A DNA stretch of 34,990 nt from positions 1 through 34,990 of the forward strand of contig JAKAJS010000174.1 of NCBI GenBank assembly GCA_021813685.1, in the 5' to 3' direction. Position numbers and translations under genes: made by a program. Origin of the DNA: Deltaproteobacteria bacterium. GTDB taxonomy: Bacteria; Desulfobacterota; Syntrophobacteria; Syntrophobacterales; Syntrophobacteraceae. This document shows positions 16,462 through 25,430 of this stretch, in pieces (the stretch's first letter is position 1; the number at the start of each line of letters is the position of its first letter). The notes under the pieces are model-generated. The model did not search any database, was not told the origin of the DNA, and saw only the letters and a program-made list of their open reading frames with translations.

Positions 16462-16872
16462 TTTTCCGCCCCTCGTCAAAAGACCGACGATTGCCCCCAT
16501 GGCTGCAGAAGGGGGAACAACGAGCCCCTGGAACTCTTCTTTGCCGACATACAAGCGACCGCCTGGAAAGCAGCGCTGAAAAAATATTCTCGTTTTTCGA
16601 TTGGTTTGCAGGTGTCCCCACCACACATTTGAACATGGTTTCCGCCAAATGACAACACTTGCGCTCGCATGCGCGTCCGCAGCCGTGGAGCTTAGAAGCA
16701 ATAAACATACCCGGGTGATAATCGGAGCTTTTCGACAAAGAGAAAGCAAAAAGCGCGGGGGAAGGCTTCCTCCGCGCTTTTCCCTACCCGAGGGGGGATG
16801 GACGGGATATATAGATTCCACGTGTCGTTTTCGATTCACGGAGCGACTTTGCACTCACGGGAGATCGGGATC
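16462..16872. other. 411-bp intergenic region between divergent starts
   Basis: No convincing gene lies here. The region separates the starts of rfbF (minus) and the DUF3786 gene (plus), so it must hold promoters in both directions. It also contains a strong hairpin at 16749-16781 that belongs to neither gene end. A possible minus-strand promoter pairs TTGTCA with TCAAAT at 17-base spacing around 16624-16652, but the -10 is poor. Confidence 0.5.
16749..16784. terminator. Orphan bidirectional hairpin terminator
   Basis: The inverted repeat AAAAGCGCGGGGGAAG / CTTCCTCCGCGCTTTT gives about 14 stem pairs with one G-U pair. The left flank is an A-run and the right flank a T-run, so it could stop transcription both ways. 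It lies between the starts of two divergent genes rather than after a gene end. Confidence 0.6.
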
Positions 16873-17694
16873 ATGGAAAAGAGGGTGGCTCCCCTGGAGC
16901 TCTACAGGTGCACGCCCAAAACCAACTGCGGGGAGTGTGGACGCCCGACCTGCTTTGCTTTCGCAACCCTGGTGGTTACCGGGCAGCAAAACGTTTCCGC
17001 CTGTCCCTATTTGGGGGGAAAAGAGCTCGAGCCCCTGCTCGAAAGACTCGAAGAGCAGCTCGACCGGGGAGTGGGCGTCAGCCGCGAGGGCTTTGAAAAA
17101 ACGATGGAGTTTCTGAGGGGCGAAATCGAAAAGTGCGATTTCCGGGTAGTGGCAAAGAGCCTCGGGGCCAAAGTCGAAGAAAGGGCGGACGGGGCAGGGC
17201 TGGTTTTGCCCTATTTCAACGACAAGCTGCTCGTTACCCGATCCGATATCGAAAACCTCTCGGGGGGCGATCTTTCGGCGTGGGAAAAAATCCTTGTTTT
17301 CAACTATGTGATCGGCGGGGCGAGCGAGCCTTCCGGCACATGGGTGGGGATGGAAAGTCTGCCCAATTCCGTATCGAAAATAAAGAGTCTCAAGGCCCAC
17401 TGCGAAGAGCGGTTGAGCCGGCTCTATGCCGGCAGGATCGATTCTTTTTCACAAGCGGTCTCGAAGTGGGGAAGGGAAGTTTCCCTGAAGGATGAGGGTA
17501 TCGATTTGGCGGCCCAGTTTGCGGTTTTCCCGAAGCTTGCCATCCGGTTGCTTTTCTGGGACGAAGTACAAGAAGAGGGCTATGAGTGCCGGGTCAAATT
17601 CCTTTTCGACAGCAGGGTCCTGCAGGTCCTGGACCTTGAATCGCTCCTCTTTGCGTGTGAACAGATCACAGACCGCCTCAGCGTCAAGAGGTAG
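16873..17694 (+). CDS. DUF3786-type protein with N-terminal Fe-S cluster motif
   Basis: A 273-residue soluble protein. The N-terminus has a Cys pattern of the corrinoid iron-sulfur (FeS, Pfam PF04060-like) type: C13, C19, C22, C27 and C44, with CGECGRPTCFAFA in the middle. The rest (about 90-270) resembles DUF3786, a domain of unknown function common in anaerobic Desulfobacterota and similar bacteria. The function is unknown; a role with a 4Fe-4S cluster in anaerobic one-carbon or corrinoid metabolism is a guess. The ATG at 16873, preceded by GGGAG, starts just before the conserved Cys motif. The frame is open 25 codons further up. The gene stands alone between a divergent rfbF and a 252-base AT-rich gap (17695-17946) in which I see no clear promoter or gene. 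Confidence 0.78.
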   Translation: MEKRVAPLELYRCTPKTNCGECGRPTCFAFATLVVTGQQNVSACPYLGGKELEPLLERLEEQLDRGVGVSREGFEKTMEFLRGEIEKCDFRVVAKSLGAKVEERADGAGLVLPYFNDKLLVTRSDIENLSGGDLSAWEKILVFNYVIGGASEPSGTWVGMESLPNSVSKIKSLKAHCEERLSRLYAGRIDSFSQAVSKWGREVSLKDEGIDLAAQFAVFPKLAIRLLFWDEVQEEGYECRVKFLFDSRVLQVLDLESLLFACEQITDRLSVKR

Positions 17695-17946
17695 AAAGCC
17701 AAAAATTTCAATAATCCGCAAAAAAATGTCAAATAAGCTTCGCCCACCGAAATCTTTTGATGAAAATTTCTTAGAATTCATGTATTTTAGGCCTAACCAA
17801 CCTGACACAAAATTTTTATGGCCTCCACGTGAGGGACTCTCGGACGATGGATGTTATGAGGAGCGGCTTGCGGCGTTGTTGCTCGCAGGCCATGGGGTGC
17901 TTCTCTATTTGTGCAGTCTTACCGTTTAAAAGGAGAACCAGTAGTT

Positions 17947-19566
17947 ATGAAAAAAGGACTTAAACGTGAACTTACCTTGCTCGATTTGACGATGCTTGGG
18001 TTGGGCGCAATCATCGGTTCGGGCTGGCTTTTCGCCTCGCAGAAAGCCGCCAATCTGGCCGGCCCGGCCTCCATTCTGTCGTGGCTCGTCGGCGGAGTCG
18101 CAGTCATCTTTATCGCCCTGGTGTATGCGGAACTGGGCGCCATGCTTCCGGTGGCGGGGGGGCTTGTGCGTTATCCCCAGTATTCGCACGGCAATTTTGT
18201 CGGCTATATCATGGGGTTCGCATGTATAGCCGCCTACTCGACCGTTGTATCCATCGAGGCCGAGGCCGTCGTCCAGTACATGAGCGCCTATATTCCTCCT
18301 CTTTATGCCAATCATAACATGACTTTCATCGGCTGGCTGGTCACGCTCTTATTCGTCATCATTTTCTTTGCAATCAATTATTACAGCGTCCGCATTTTTG
18401 CCAAGGTAAACAACATTGTTACTTTCCTCAAGTTCCTCACTCCCGCACTTGTGGTACTCCTTTTCATCACCAAGTTCCATCCCGCCAATTTGCACTTTGG
18501 AGGCAGTTTCGCACCCTTCGGCGTACCGGGTGTTTTATCGGCGGTCTCCTCGGGCGGCATCGTGTTTGCCTATCTAGGCTTTCGCCAGGCAGTGGATATG
18601 GCCGGGGAAGCGAAAAATCCCGGCCGTGACGTTCCTCTGGCGATCGTTATTGCGGTTCTTATCGGTGTTGCCCTCTATGCCCTGCTCGAGACCTGCTTTG
18701 TCGGCGGACTCACAGTGAAGGAACTGGCTACGGGCTGGGGCCACTTCGGGTTCAAGGCTCCCTTTGCCGATCTGGCTATGGCGCTGGGCTTCACCTGGCT
18801 TGCTCCTGTTCTTTTTGCCGATGCGCTGCTTTCCCCTGCCGGCACCGGCAACATCTATTGCGCCTCCACCTCGCGCGTCGTTCTGGCCCAGGCCAATAAC
18901 GGGCTGTGGTGGAAAGTCTTCCGGGGCATAGACGAAAAGTCCGGTGTTCCCCGTCCCGCCCTGTGGCTGACTCTGGCTCTTGCCCTGATCTGGACCGCCC
19001 CTTTCCCGACCTGGAACAAGCTGGTCGGAGTCGTCTCCGGCGCGGTCGTCTTCACCTACATGATCGGACCGGTTTCGGTTATGGGCCTGCGCAAGACGGC
19101 GGCAGACCTGCATCGGCCGCTTCCTCTGAAAGGCTTGTCGGTAATCTCCCTTCTCGCCTTCATCGTCGGGACCCTTCTGATTTACTGGAACGGCTGGGCC
19201 ACCGACTGGGTCGTCGTTGTGGTCGACCTGTGCAGCCTGGTGCTTTATGCCTACTTCATGTTTAGTGATGCGTCCTTGCGAAAGGACCTCGGCAAGAACA
19301 TCAAGGCCGGCATCTGGCTGGTTGTGTACATGTTCTTCCTGCTCGGCATTTCGTACGCGGGTTCCAAGCAGTTCGGCGGCCACGACATGGTCAAATATCC
19401 GATGGACCTTCTCGTGGTTGTGATCGGCGCCGTCGTGTTTTTCTACTGGGGCTGCGCGTCGGCCATCTCCACTCCGGAAATCGAAGCCACCCTGCTCGCC
19501 CAGGAAAAGCGCCTGGCGGCCGGCCTTCCGCCGGAGATGGATGTCGAACCGGTAATGGGGCTGTAA
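17947..19566 (+). CDS. APC-family amino-acid permease
   Basis: A 539-residue inner-membrane transporter of the amino acid-polyamine-organocation superfamily. The first membrane helix contains GLGAIIGSGWLF (19-29), the unwound substrate-binding signature of the family. GEAKNPGRDVPLAI after helix 6 is also a family block. About 12 hydrophobic segments can be counted, followed by a short cytoplasmic tail. The substrate (amino acid, acidic amino acid or polyamine) cannot be told. The ATG at 17947 was chosen because AAGGAG lies 11 bases upstream and the N-terminus matches the family; the frame is open 12 codons further. It is a single gene ending before a strong bidirectional terminator. Confidence 0.9.
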   Translation: MKKGLKRELTLLDLTMLGLGAIIGSGWLFASQKAANLAGPASILSWLVGGVAVIFIALVYAELGAMLPVAGGLVRYPQYSHGNFVGYIMGFACIAAYSTVVSIEAEAVVQYMSAYIPPLYANHNMTFIGWLVTLLFVIIFFAINYYSVRIFAKVNNIVTFLKFLTPALVVLLFITKFHPANLHFGGSFAPFGVPGVLSAVSSGGIVFAYLGFRQAVDMAGEAKNPGRDVPLAIVIAVLIGVALYALLETCFVGGLTVKELATGWGHFGFKAPFADLAMALGFTWLAPVLFADALLSPAGTGNIYCASTSRVVLAQANNGLWWKVFRGIDEKSGVPRPALWLTLALALIWTAPFPTWNKLVGVVSGAVVFTYMIGPVSVMGLRKTAADLHRPLPLKGLSVISLLAFIVGTLLIYWNGWATDWVVVVVDLCSLVLYAYFMFSDASLRKDLGKNIKAGIWLVVYMFFLLGISYAGSKQFGGHDMVKYPMDLLVVVIGAVVFFYWGCASAISTPEIEATLLAQEKRLAAGLPPEMDVEPVMGL

Positions 19567-19662
19567 GAAAATAGTACTATCCGGCACAGGTTGGTTTGCA
19601 GTCGAATAAGGACCGGCAGGGGGAGGGAAGCTGTTGTCGCCTTCCCCCTCCCGCTCATTCTG

Positions 19663-19713
19663 AAAAAGGATTCGGCTACACGCGCGCAGCGCGTGTGGCC
19701 GAATCCTTTTTTT
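19663..19713. terminator. Strong bidirectional terminator between permease and protease genes
   Basis: A stem of about 20 bp (AAGGATTCGGC...GCCGAATCCTT, extended by ACGCGC/GCGCGT, one T-G pair, GCA loop) is flanked by an A-run on the left and seven Ts on the right. It serves both convergent genes. The stop codon of the minus-strand protease directly abuts the T-run. Confidence 0.92.
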
Positions 19714-20969
19714 CATCGGGCAGTCGGTTCCAGTGCGGCCACCCTTTGGGATACCGGCGGATGGGAATAGTGAAACCAGACGTAGAGAGGGTGAGGGTTC
19801 AGGTTCGACAGATTGTCGGCGGCAAGCCTCTTGAGTGCTTTGGCCATGGCCTCGCCGCTGCCCGTCATTTCAATCGCAAACGCATCCGCTTCCCGTTCGA
19901 ATCTTCTCGATAGAGCCATGGAAAAAGGCTTCAGAAAAAAAACCGCCTTGCCAAAGATGATCCAGGCCAGAAAAATGCCCGCATAGGGCGGCATCGTGCG
20001 CAATCCGAAAGTCGAAAAAAGAAGGGGCCACCGGATGAAGAGCCACGTGGCGTAAAAAGCGGCAAGCGAAAAGCAGGAGAATACGATCAGGGTTTTCACG
20101 ACGTGCTTTTTTGTAAAATGGCCGGCTTCGTGGGCGAGAACCGCAAGGATTTCCTCATGCGTGTGGGATTCGAGCAGGGTGTCGAAGAGCACGATCTGCT
20201 TGGTTTTCCCGATCCCCGTGAAATAGGCGTTCGTGTGCCTGCTTCTCACTCCCGCGTTCATCTGCAGGATCTTTTTTACCCGAATACCGCTTTTTTCCAT
20301 CTCGGCTGTGATTTTTGCGGCAAGCTCTTCGTCCCGGACGGGTTCGAACTTGTTGAAAAGAGGGGCCAGAAGCACCGGGTAGAGAATCGCCATGATCAGT
20401 TGCACGGCGGAAAGAAGCAAAAAGCCCCACAACCACCAAAGGCGCGGCGACCACTCGATAAAGAGCAAAAGCAGAGAAAATATGACGGCGAAAAGAAGGA
20501 CCGAAACCAATCCGCCCTTAATCTGGTCGAGGGTCCAGAGTTTTCGGGTAGATTTATTGAACCCGAATTTTTCCTCGATGACGAAGGTGTTGTAGTAGTC
20601 GAAGGGAAGGGCGACCAGAAACTCGATGAGTCCCGGAACGAAAAAGAATAGAAGCCCCGCAGGGATAAGCGCCAGGCCCGCTCTGCCGGAAAACCGGACC
20701 AGGGCCGGAAGCAGGCCGGAGAGCAGGATGGCGAGCATAACGGCTTCCGAAACGATGTCTCCGAAAATTCCCGTCCCTGTCTTTGCCCGTTCGTACCGGG
20801 CGGTCTGGACGAGTTTTGCTTCGTCGAGGTAGCCTTCGAACCCTGCCGGGACCTTGTCGCCCCGTTTTTGGGAATAAGCGAGGTTTAGCCTTTCCAGCCA
20901 GATGTTGAAAGCGTTCTGTACGAGGTATAAAAAAAGAAAGCAAACCAGAAACCAGTTCAGTTCGACCAT
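19713..20969 (-). CDS. M48-family (Ste24-like) membrane zinc metalloprotease
   Basis: A 418-residue integral-membrane peptidase resembling CAAX prenyl protease 1/Ste24. The zinc-binding HEAGH is at 280-284, the later glutamate ligand probably in FEREADAFA, and the NAYFTGIGKTKQIVLFDTLL block precedes HEAGH as in the family. About six or seven hydrophobic segments are seen. It probably degrades misfolded membrane proteins in bacteria, since CAAX prenylation is absent. The ATG has GAGG 8 bases upstream. It lies 139 bases downstream of the EF-G gene, separated by an inverted repeat, and ends at the bidirectional terminator. Confidence 0.92.
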   Translation of the reverse strand: MVELNWFLVCFLFLYLVQNAFNIWLERLNLAYSQKRGDKVPAGFEGYLDEAKLVQTARYERAKTGTGIFGDIVSEAVMLAILLSGLLPALVRFSGRAGLALIPAGLLFFFVPGLIEFLVALPFDYYNTFVIEEKFGFNKSTRKLWTLDQIKGGLVSVLLFAVIFSLLLLFIEWSPRLWWLWGFLLLSAVQLIMAILYPVLLAPLFNKFEPVRDEELAAKITAEMEKSGIRVKKILQMNAGVRSRHTNAYFTGIGKTKQIVLFDTLLESHTHEEILAVLAHEAGHFTKKHVVKTLIVFSCFSLAAFYATWLFIRWPLLFSTFGLRTMPPYAGIFLAWIIFGKAVFFLKPFSMALSRRFEREADAFAIEMTGSGEAMAKALKRLAADNLSNLNPHPLYVWFHYSHPPVSQRVAALEPTAR

Positions 20970-21012
20970 TCGAAAACCTCTCTGGCGGCTGAAGCGGGCG
21001 CCGCGGCCAAGG

Positions 21013-21091
21013 CTAGTTGCTAGTTCTAGTTGCTAGTTTCCAGCTACCGGTTTATTTGTCTCTAACAACTAGCAACCAGAAACTAGCAACT
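21013..21091. repeat. Inverted repeat built of CTAGTTG units
   Basis: The left arm (21013-21038) holds two tandem copies of CTAGTTGCTAGTT-like sequence. The right arm (21065-21091) holds two copies of its complement (AACTAGCAAC and AAACTAGCAACT). Together they form an imperfect hairpin of about 24 bp. It sits between the end of EF-G and the start of the M48 gene, both on the minus strand, and could be a terminator-like structure or a dispersed intergenic repeat. Confidence 0.7.
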
Positions 21092-21108
21092 CAGCCGGCG
21101 GCACGCCG

Positions 21109-23199
21109 CTATTTGCGGTTTTCTTTTTCTTTGCGGATGATCTCCTCGGCTATAGCCTTGGGCACGGTATTATAGCGGGAGAACTCCATGGTGAATTCGG
21201 CCTTGCCCTGGGTGGAGGAGCGAAGCACCGTGGAATAGCCAAACATCTCGGAGAGGGGAACCTCGGCCTCTACGGCGGAAAAGGCGCCGTCTTCGGAGGT
21301 GGAGAGGATGATGCCGCGTCTCTGATTGAGGCTTCCAAGAACTGCTCCCTGGAACTCGGAGGGGGTCTCCACCACCACGCGCATTATGGGTTCGAGCAGT
21401 ACGGGCTTGGATCTTTCATAGGCTTCGCGGAAAGCCCCGATCGCCGCCTGTTGGAAGGCGATATCGGAGGAGTCCACCGAGTGAGAGGCGCCGTCGTTTA
21501 TCGTGACCCGCACCCCTACCACCGGAAATCCGGCGAAAGCGCCTTTGGGAAGACACGCCTTGAAGCCCTTTTCGCAGGAGGGGATGAATTCGGTGGGAAT
21601 CGAGCCGCCGACGATTTTATTTACGAACTCGAACTCCCCTTCGGAAAGAGGCTCGAGAAAGCCGGCCACTCGACCGAACTGCCCGGCGCCGCCCGTTTGC
21701 TTCTTGTGCGTGTAGTTGAAGTCGGCCTTCGTGGTGGGCGACTCCCGGTAGGCGACGCGCGGCATCCCGGTTTCGATGTCCGCATTGTACTCGCGTTTCA
21801 TACGTTCGACGTAAACATCGAGGTGGAGTTCTCCCATCCCGCAGATGATGGTCTCGGAGGTCTCTTCATCGAGGTAGACCTTAAAGGTCGGGTCCTCTTT
21901 GGAGAATCGCGTGAGGGCCTTGCTCAGATTCATCTCCGCCTTTTTGTCCTTGGGCTTTACGGCGAGCGAAATGACCGGGGCCGGAACGTGCATCGAGGTC
22001 ATGGCATAGCGGATGCGCCCGTCGGTGAAGGTGTCTCCGGAGGCGCAGTCGATACCGAAAAGGGCAACTATATCGCCCGCCATGGCTGAATCGATTTCCT
22101 CCATTTCGTCTGCGTGCATCCGCACGAGGCGCCCGACCTTCACCTGCTTGCCCGTTCTGGTGTTGACGATGGTGTCGCCCTTGTTGAGGCAGCCCTGGTA
22201 GATCCGAACATAGGTGAGCTGCCCGTAGCGGCTCACTTCGAGCTTGAAGGCAAGCATCACCAGAGGCAGGTCGGGTTCCCCGGTGAGAACGACTTGCTCT
22301 TCGTCCTTGTCCAGGTCGAGCGCCTCATTTCGGATATCGAACGGATTGGGCAGATACTTGATGATCGCATCGAGCAGGGGCTGAACGCCCTTGTTCTTGT
22401 AGGCCGAACCCATGAGCACCGGAGTCAGTTCCAAAGAGAGCGTGCCTTTGCGGATCGCCTCTTCAACCAATTCGGTCGGGATGGCCTCCTCGCCCAGGAT
22501 CGCCTCGGTCAAGTCATCGGAAAAAAGGGAGATCGCATCGAGCATCTCCTCTCTTTTCTCCTTGGCAAAGGCGGCGAATTCGGCAGGAATATCGGTTTCG
22601 ACCAACTCCTCGCCATGCTCGCCATCGAAGGAAAGCGCCTTCATTGATACGAGGTCGATTACTCCATTGTGGTCCTTCTCAAGGCCCATGGGTACCTGGA
22701 GCATGACCGGGTTGTGATTGAGCTTTTCTTTGAGTTGCCGCACCACGCGCAACGGGTCGGCGCCCGTCCTGTCGCACTTGTTTATGAAAGCGATACGCGG
22801 CACCCGGTAGCGAACCATCTGCCTGTCCACGGTGACCGACTGGGACTGAACCCCGCCTACGGCGCAAAGAACCAGGACCGCTCCGTCCAGAACCCGCAGG
22901 GCGCGTTCTACCTCGATAGTGAAATCCACGTGGCCGGGCGTATCGATGATGTTGATCGGGTGGTTGTCCCACGAGCAAAAGGTCGCGGCCGACTGGATCG
23001 TGATGCCGCGTTCCTTTTCAAGTTCCATGAAATCCATGGTCGCTCCGACGCCGTCCTTGCCTTTTACGTCGTGAATCGCATGGATGCGTCGGGTGTAGAA
23101 AAGGATTCTTTCCGTGAGAGTCGTCTTACCGGAATCTATGTGCGCGCTGATGCCGATGTTTCTGAGCCGAGCGATGTTCTCCGAGGTTTTGGTGGCCAT
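21109..23199 (-). CDS. fusA: Elongation factor G, mitochondrial/spd-type
   Basis: A 696-residue translation GTPase with all EF-G domains. The P-loop AHIDSGKTT is at 19-27, ERGIT at 63-67, DTPGH at 86-90, and NKCD at 140-143, where most EF-Gs have NKMD or NKLD. EF-G moves tRNA and mRNA through the ribosome. The blocks [17 protein letters not shown] and [17 protein letters not shown] are closer to mitochondrial EFG1 and the spd-type EF-Gs of spirochaetes and planctomycetes than to the classical form. No rpsL, rpsG or tuf is adjacent, so it is outside a str operon. ATG 23199 was chosen because [10 protein letters not shown] starts the family homology and GGAG lies 6 bases upstream; the frame is open 40 codons further. 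Confidence 0.93.
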   Translation of the reverse strand: MATKTSENIARLRNIGISAHIDSGKTTLTERILFYTRRIHAIHDVKGKDGVGATMDFMELEKERGITIQSAATFCSWDNHPINIIDTPGHVDFTIEVERALRVLDGAVLVLCAVGGVQSQSVTVDRQMVRYRVPRIAFINKCDRTGADPLRVVRQLKEKLNHNPVMLQVPMGLEKDHNGVIDLVSMKALSFDGEHGEELVETDIPAEFAAFAKEKREEMLDAISLFSDDLTEAILGEEAIPTELVEEAIRKGTLSLELTPVLMGSAYKNKGVQPLLDAIIKYLPNPFDIRNEALDLDKDEEQVVLTGEPDLPLVMLAFKLEVSRYGQLTYVRIYQGCLNKGDTIVNTRTGKQVKVGRLVRMHADEMEEIDSAMAGDIVALFGIDCASGDTFTDGRIRYAMTSMHVPAPVISLAVKPKDKKAEMNLSKALTRFSKEDPTFKVYLDEETSETIICGMGELHLDVYVERMKREYNADIETGMPRVAYRESPTTKADFNYTHKKQTGGAGQFGRVAGFLEPLSEGEFEFVNKIVGGSIPTEFIPSCEKGFKACLPKGAFAGFPVVGVRVTINDGASHSVDSSDIAFQQAAIGAFREAYERSKPVLLEPIMRVVVETPSEFQGAVLGSLNQRRGIILSTSEDGAFSAVEAEVPLSEMFGYSTVLRSSTQGKAEFTMEFSRYNTVPKAIAEEIIRKEKENRK

Positions 23200-23349
23200 G
23201 TGGACTCCAAGCCGGAGAAAGGGGGGGCAGGTTCGCGGAACGGCGCCTCTTACGCCGTCTCGGTTCTCATTTCGAACCCGGGCCGAAATGCAACGCGTGT
23301 CGATCTGTTCGGCCCACACTGTCTCCCCGTTTCCGGCGAATTGCGGTTT

Positions 23350-23378
23350 ATTCTAGTTTCGTAACGCCAACGGGACAA
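23350..23378 (-). promoter_or_regulatory. Candidate sigma-70 promoter of the EF-G gene
   Basis: On the minus strand TTGTCC (-35) and TAGAAT (-10, 5 of 6 consensus bases) are separated by 17 bases. The transcript would start near 23343 and carry a leader of about 140 bases. The -35 element overlaps the A/T tract of the upstream terminator. Confidence 0.5.
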
Positions 23379-23407
23379 AAAAGAACGGGCACCCCAAAAG
23401 TGCCCGT
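23376..23407 (-). terminator. Rho-independent terminator of the murein endopeptidase gene
   Basis: A perfect 8-bp stem ACGGGCAC/GTGCCCGT with a 7-base loop is followed on the minus strand by TTCTTTTTTG. It lies about 85 bases past the stop of the minus-strand gene at 23492. Confidence 0.85.
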
Positions 23408-23491
23408 CTGAGCCCCCCTGTATAACGCATATTTTCCCAAAAGAAAAGAGTCTTCTTGAGAGTTTTTTATGCAAATTGCCCGGAAAAGATT

Positions 23492-25165
23492 CTACTTCCT
23501 GGCAAGTCTTGTCCTTCCATGCCGCAGAGCCGCCGATTTTTTCTTCGCCCTGGTGTGCACGGCCTCCCTGTGGATCTTTTTTGCGCTGTGATGTTCGATC
23601 CTGTGTGCCGTGCGTGCGGTCGGTTTGTGCTGAGCGATCTTTTCATGCCTTGTGTCTGCATGCTTTGCGAGCGGTTTGCGGAGAGCGGTTCTTGCGTGCT
23701 TTGCCTCCGAAACCTTGCGGCCCTTTTTGTGTCGGGCCAAAGCGGCCTTCCTTGCGGGGTACTTGATCGCACACGAAGACATTCCAAGCGATGGCCTCAC
23801 CGGGAGGTTCGCCTGGGCCAGCTTTATCAGCTGCCCATGCCTGAGAAGGGCCTTGGGGCCAAGCCGATTCAACCGGCAAAGCGCGGAAAGAGGAATGCCG
23901 GTCTTTTTTGCGACGTCCTTCAGCGTGCCGCCGTGAGCCACACGATAGTACGCGGAGGTGAGGCCGGCTTTTCCCGAATCGGACTCAAAACAGATGGGGG
24001 AAGAAGAATGTCGCCGCCTGGAATAGACGACAGGTCGGGCGGTTTTTCGGATTTCCGCTCGCCTCGTCTTATACGCTTCCCGCACACGAACGGAATGGTC
24101 GGCTGCACCGGTTTGTTGCGGCCGGGGCCGGCTCGTGACCGGTTCGTCGACAGAATCCGACAGGACAGACGGGGCCGCTTGAGGAGCCAGCGAGGCCACC
24201 TTGACCGGGGGGGTGGCGACCTGGGCGATGTAACCCGGTTGCAAAGAATTTGCGAGCTGGACCGGACCGCTTTCGAAATTCCTCCTGTAGTACACCAGGC
24301 AACTGCCGGGAACCAGTACGCTAAATGGCGTGATGTGGTTCCAGGCGCAAAGCTCCCTCTGCGAGACGCCGAAGCATTTGGCCAGCTGAGCGATGCCTTT
24401 TTCGCTGCCGTTTACAAAGTAGTCGATTTTTTTGGGCAGATACGATTCCTGGGCGACCTGGATAATCTGATCCATTTTGACTTCATTGGGCCCAATGTGT
24501 GCCGCAAGCGTCGACCACGGGGTGAAAAACCGTATGTGCATGTGCGTGACATGCCCGGGGATGTCTTCGACAAGAGCCCCGGGGCAATTGCCGAAAAGAC
24601 GGTTGAGATACGCCTTGCTGTAGCCGTGGGAGAGCCCGTAATCGTAGAGTACTTTCTGAATGCTCCGGTCCAGGAAGATGTACTGCACGCGCTGGGAGGC
24701 GACGAGATTTTCTATCAGGAAGAGGGTCTTTGCGGGATCGAGATTGTCTCTGTTCATGGGAATGAGACTGTGCAGCTGGCAGTTGTCTTTGGCATAGAGA
24801 CCGACATCGACGTCACGGCCGTTCTGGTGAGATACATGACCTCCGAACCTGCCTCCACCCTTTTGGGAAAAATCCCCGATGTAAACATCGCACGTTCCGG
24901 GAAACTGTGCCTTTACGGCCTCTATCGCATTGAGCAAAGCCCCTGCAAGCTCCGGGGTGGTGTAGGCCCTGTTGTAGTCCTGAACCTGGTAGCCAGGGAA
25001 CATATTTGGAAAGACGACACCATTAACGAGATACCCATTGAACGGTTCCCCGTATGATGCCGTAAGTGCATGACATGTTTGAAGAAAAAGTAGAGAAGAG
25101 ACTGTTATTACGGCCGGTAGAATCAGGGTATAGTATAACACCCTTCGAGAACTGGCTCCCTTCAT
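23492..25165 (-). CDS. MepA-like (M74) murein endopeptidase with LysM-like repeats and basic tail
   Basis: A 557-residue exported protein. A signal peptide or N-terminal anchor occupies about residues 1-33 (ILPAVITVSSLLFLQ). The catalytic part resembles penicillin-insensitive murein endopeptidase: GGHVSHQNGRDVDVGLY near 109-125 and HVTHMHIRFF near 205-214 supply the His/Asp zinc ligands. It should cut D-Ala-meso-DAP cross-links in the periplasm. Two LysM-like segments follow (around GSEKGIAQLAKCFGVSQREL and VAHGGTLKDVAKKTGIPLSA). The last ~90 residues are extremely rich in Lys, Arg and His. At 557 residues it is about twice the E. coli MepA length. The start ATG 25165 gives a clean signal peptide; ATG 25177 and 25183 are alternatives. 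Confidence 0.85.
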   Translation of the reverse strand: MKGASSRRVLYYTLILPAVITVSSLLFLQTCHALTASYGEPFNGYLVNGVVFPNMFPGYQVQDYNRAYTTPELAGALLNAIEAVKAQFPGTCDVYIGDFSQKGGGRFGGHVSHQNGRDVDVGLYAKDNCQLHSLIPMNRDNLDPAKTLFLIENLVASQRVQYIFLDRSIQKVLYDYGLSHGYSKAYLNRLFGNCPGALVEDIPGHVTHMHIRFFTPWSTLAAHIGPNEVKMDQIIQVAQESYLPKKIDYFVNGSEKGIAQLAKCFGVSQRELCAWNHITPFSVLVPGSCLVYYRRNFESGPVQLANSLQPGYIAQVATPPVKVASLAPQAAPSVLSDSVDEPVTSRPRPQQTGAADHSVRVREAYKTRRAEIRKTARPVVYSRRRHSSSPICFESDSGKAGLTSAYYRVAHGGTLKDVAKKTGIPLSALCRLNRLGPKALLRHGQLIKLAQANLPVRPSLGMSSCAIKYPARKAALARHKKGRKVSEAKHARTALRKPLAKHADTRHEKIAQHKPTARTAHRIEHHSAKKIHREAVHTRAKKKSAALRHGRTRLARK

Positions 25166-25197
25166 ATTCCCCCCCATCCCCATTTGACTTGAAAGAT

Positions 25198-25282
25198 GTC
25201 GCCTGTTATTGGCTGAAGCATTACCAGGCGACTATGTTAGAAGAGATGCATCTCCCTACCAAAATAGTGATGTTGCTGTCAA
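25198..25282 (-). promoter_or_regulatory. Candidate regulated promoter region of the endopeptidase gene
   Basis: Minus-strand reading gives a perfect -35 TTGACA (25277-25282) but no good -10 at 16-18 bases. The 12-bp palindrome GAGATGCATCTC lies at 25243-25254, and GTCGCCTG/CAGGCGAC (8 bp, 19-base spacer) at 25198-25232. The arrangement would fit an activator- or repressor-controlled promoter; this is inferred. Confidence 0.3.
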
Positions 25283-25430
25283 TCGGTTTTTTGAATAAAA
25301 TTTGCTGCAAATAGGAAGATATTTATTAATATTGGAATATGAGCAGGATATAAATTATCTGAGAAGGACGGTAGCTACAGAGACGTTCGCCGATTCTTCT
25401 CCATCCGGGAACCCGATCTAAAGAGGGTAT

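Noticed and set aside
15745-16632. Plus-strand open frame of 295 codons antisense to rfbF
   Set aside because: The minus strand encodes a clear RfbF; the plus frame is a codon-bias shadow.
19618-19654. Second hairpin (GGGGGAGGGAAG against CTTCCCCCTCCC) after the permease
   Set aside because: It has two mismatches in 12 pairs and no T-run; the strong terminator just downstream explains the end.
18574-19716. Minus-strand open frame of 380 codons antisense to the permease
   Set aside because: The permease is certain; the antisense protein is a highly polar, repetitive reading typical of shadows and runs through the terminator.
23456-25057. Plus-strand open frame of 533 codons antisense to the endopeptidase
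   Set aside because: The minus-strand protein has a signal peptide, zinc motifs and LysM segments, and the terminator fits the minus strand.
25066-25314. Plus-strand open frame of 82 codons
   Set aside because: It overlaps the signal-peptide region of the endopeptidase, has no family likeness and no good ribosome site.
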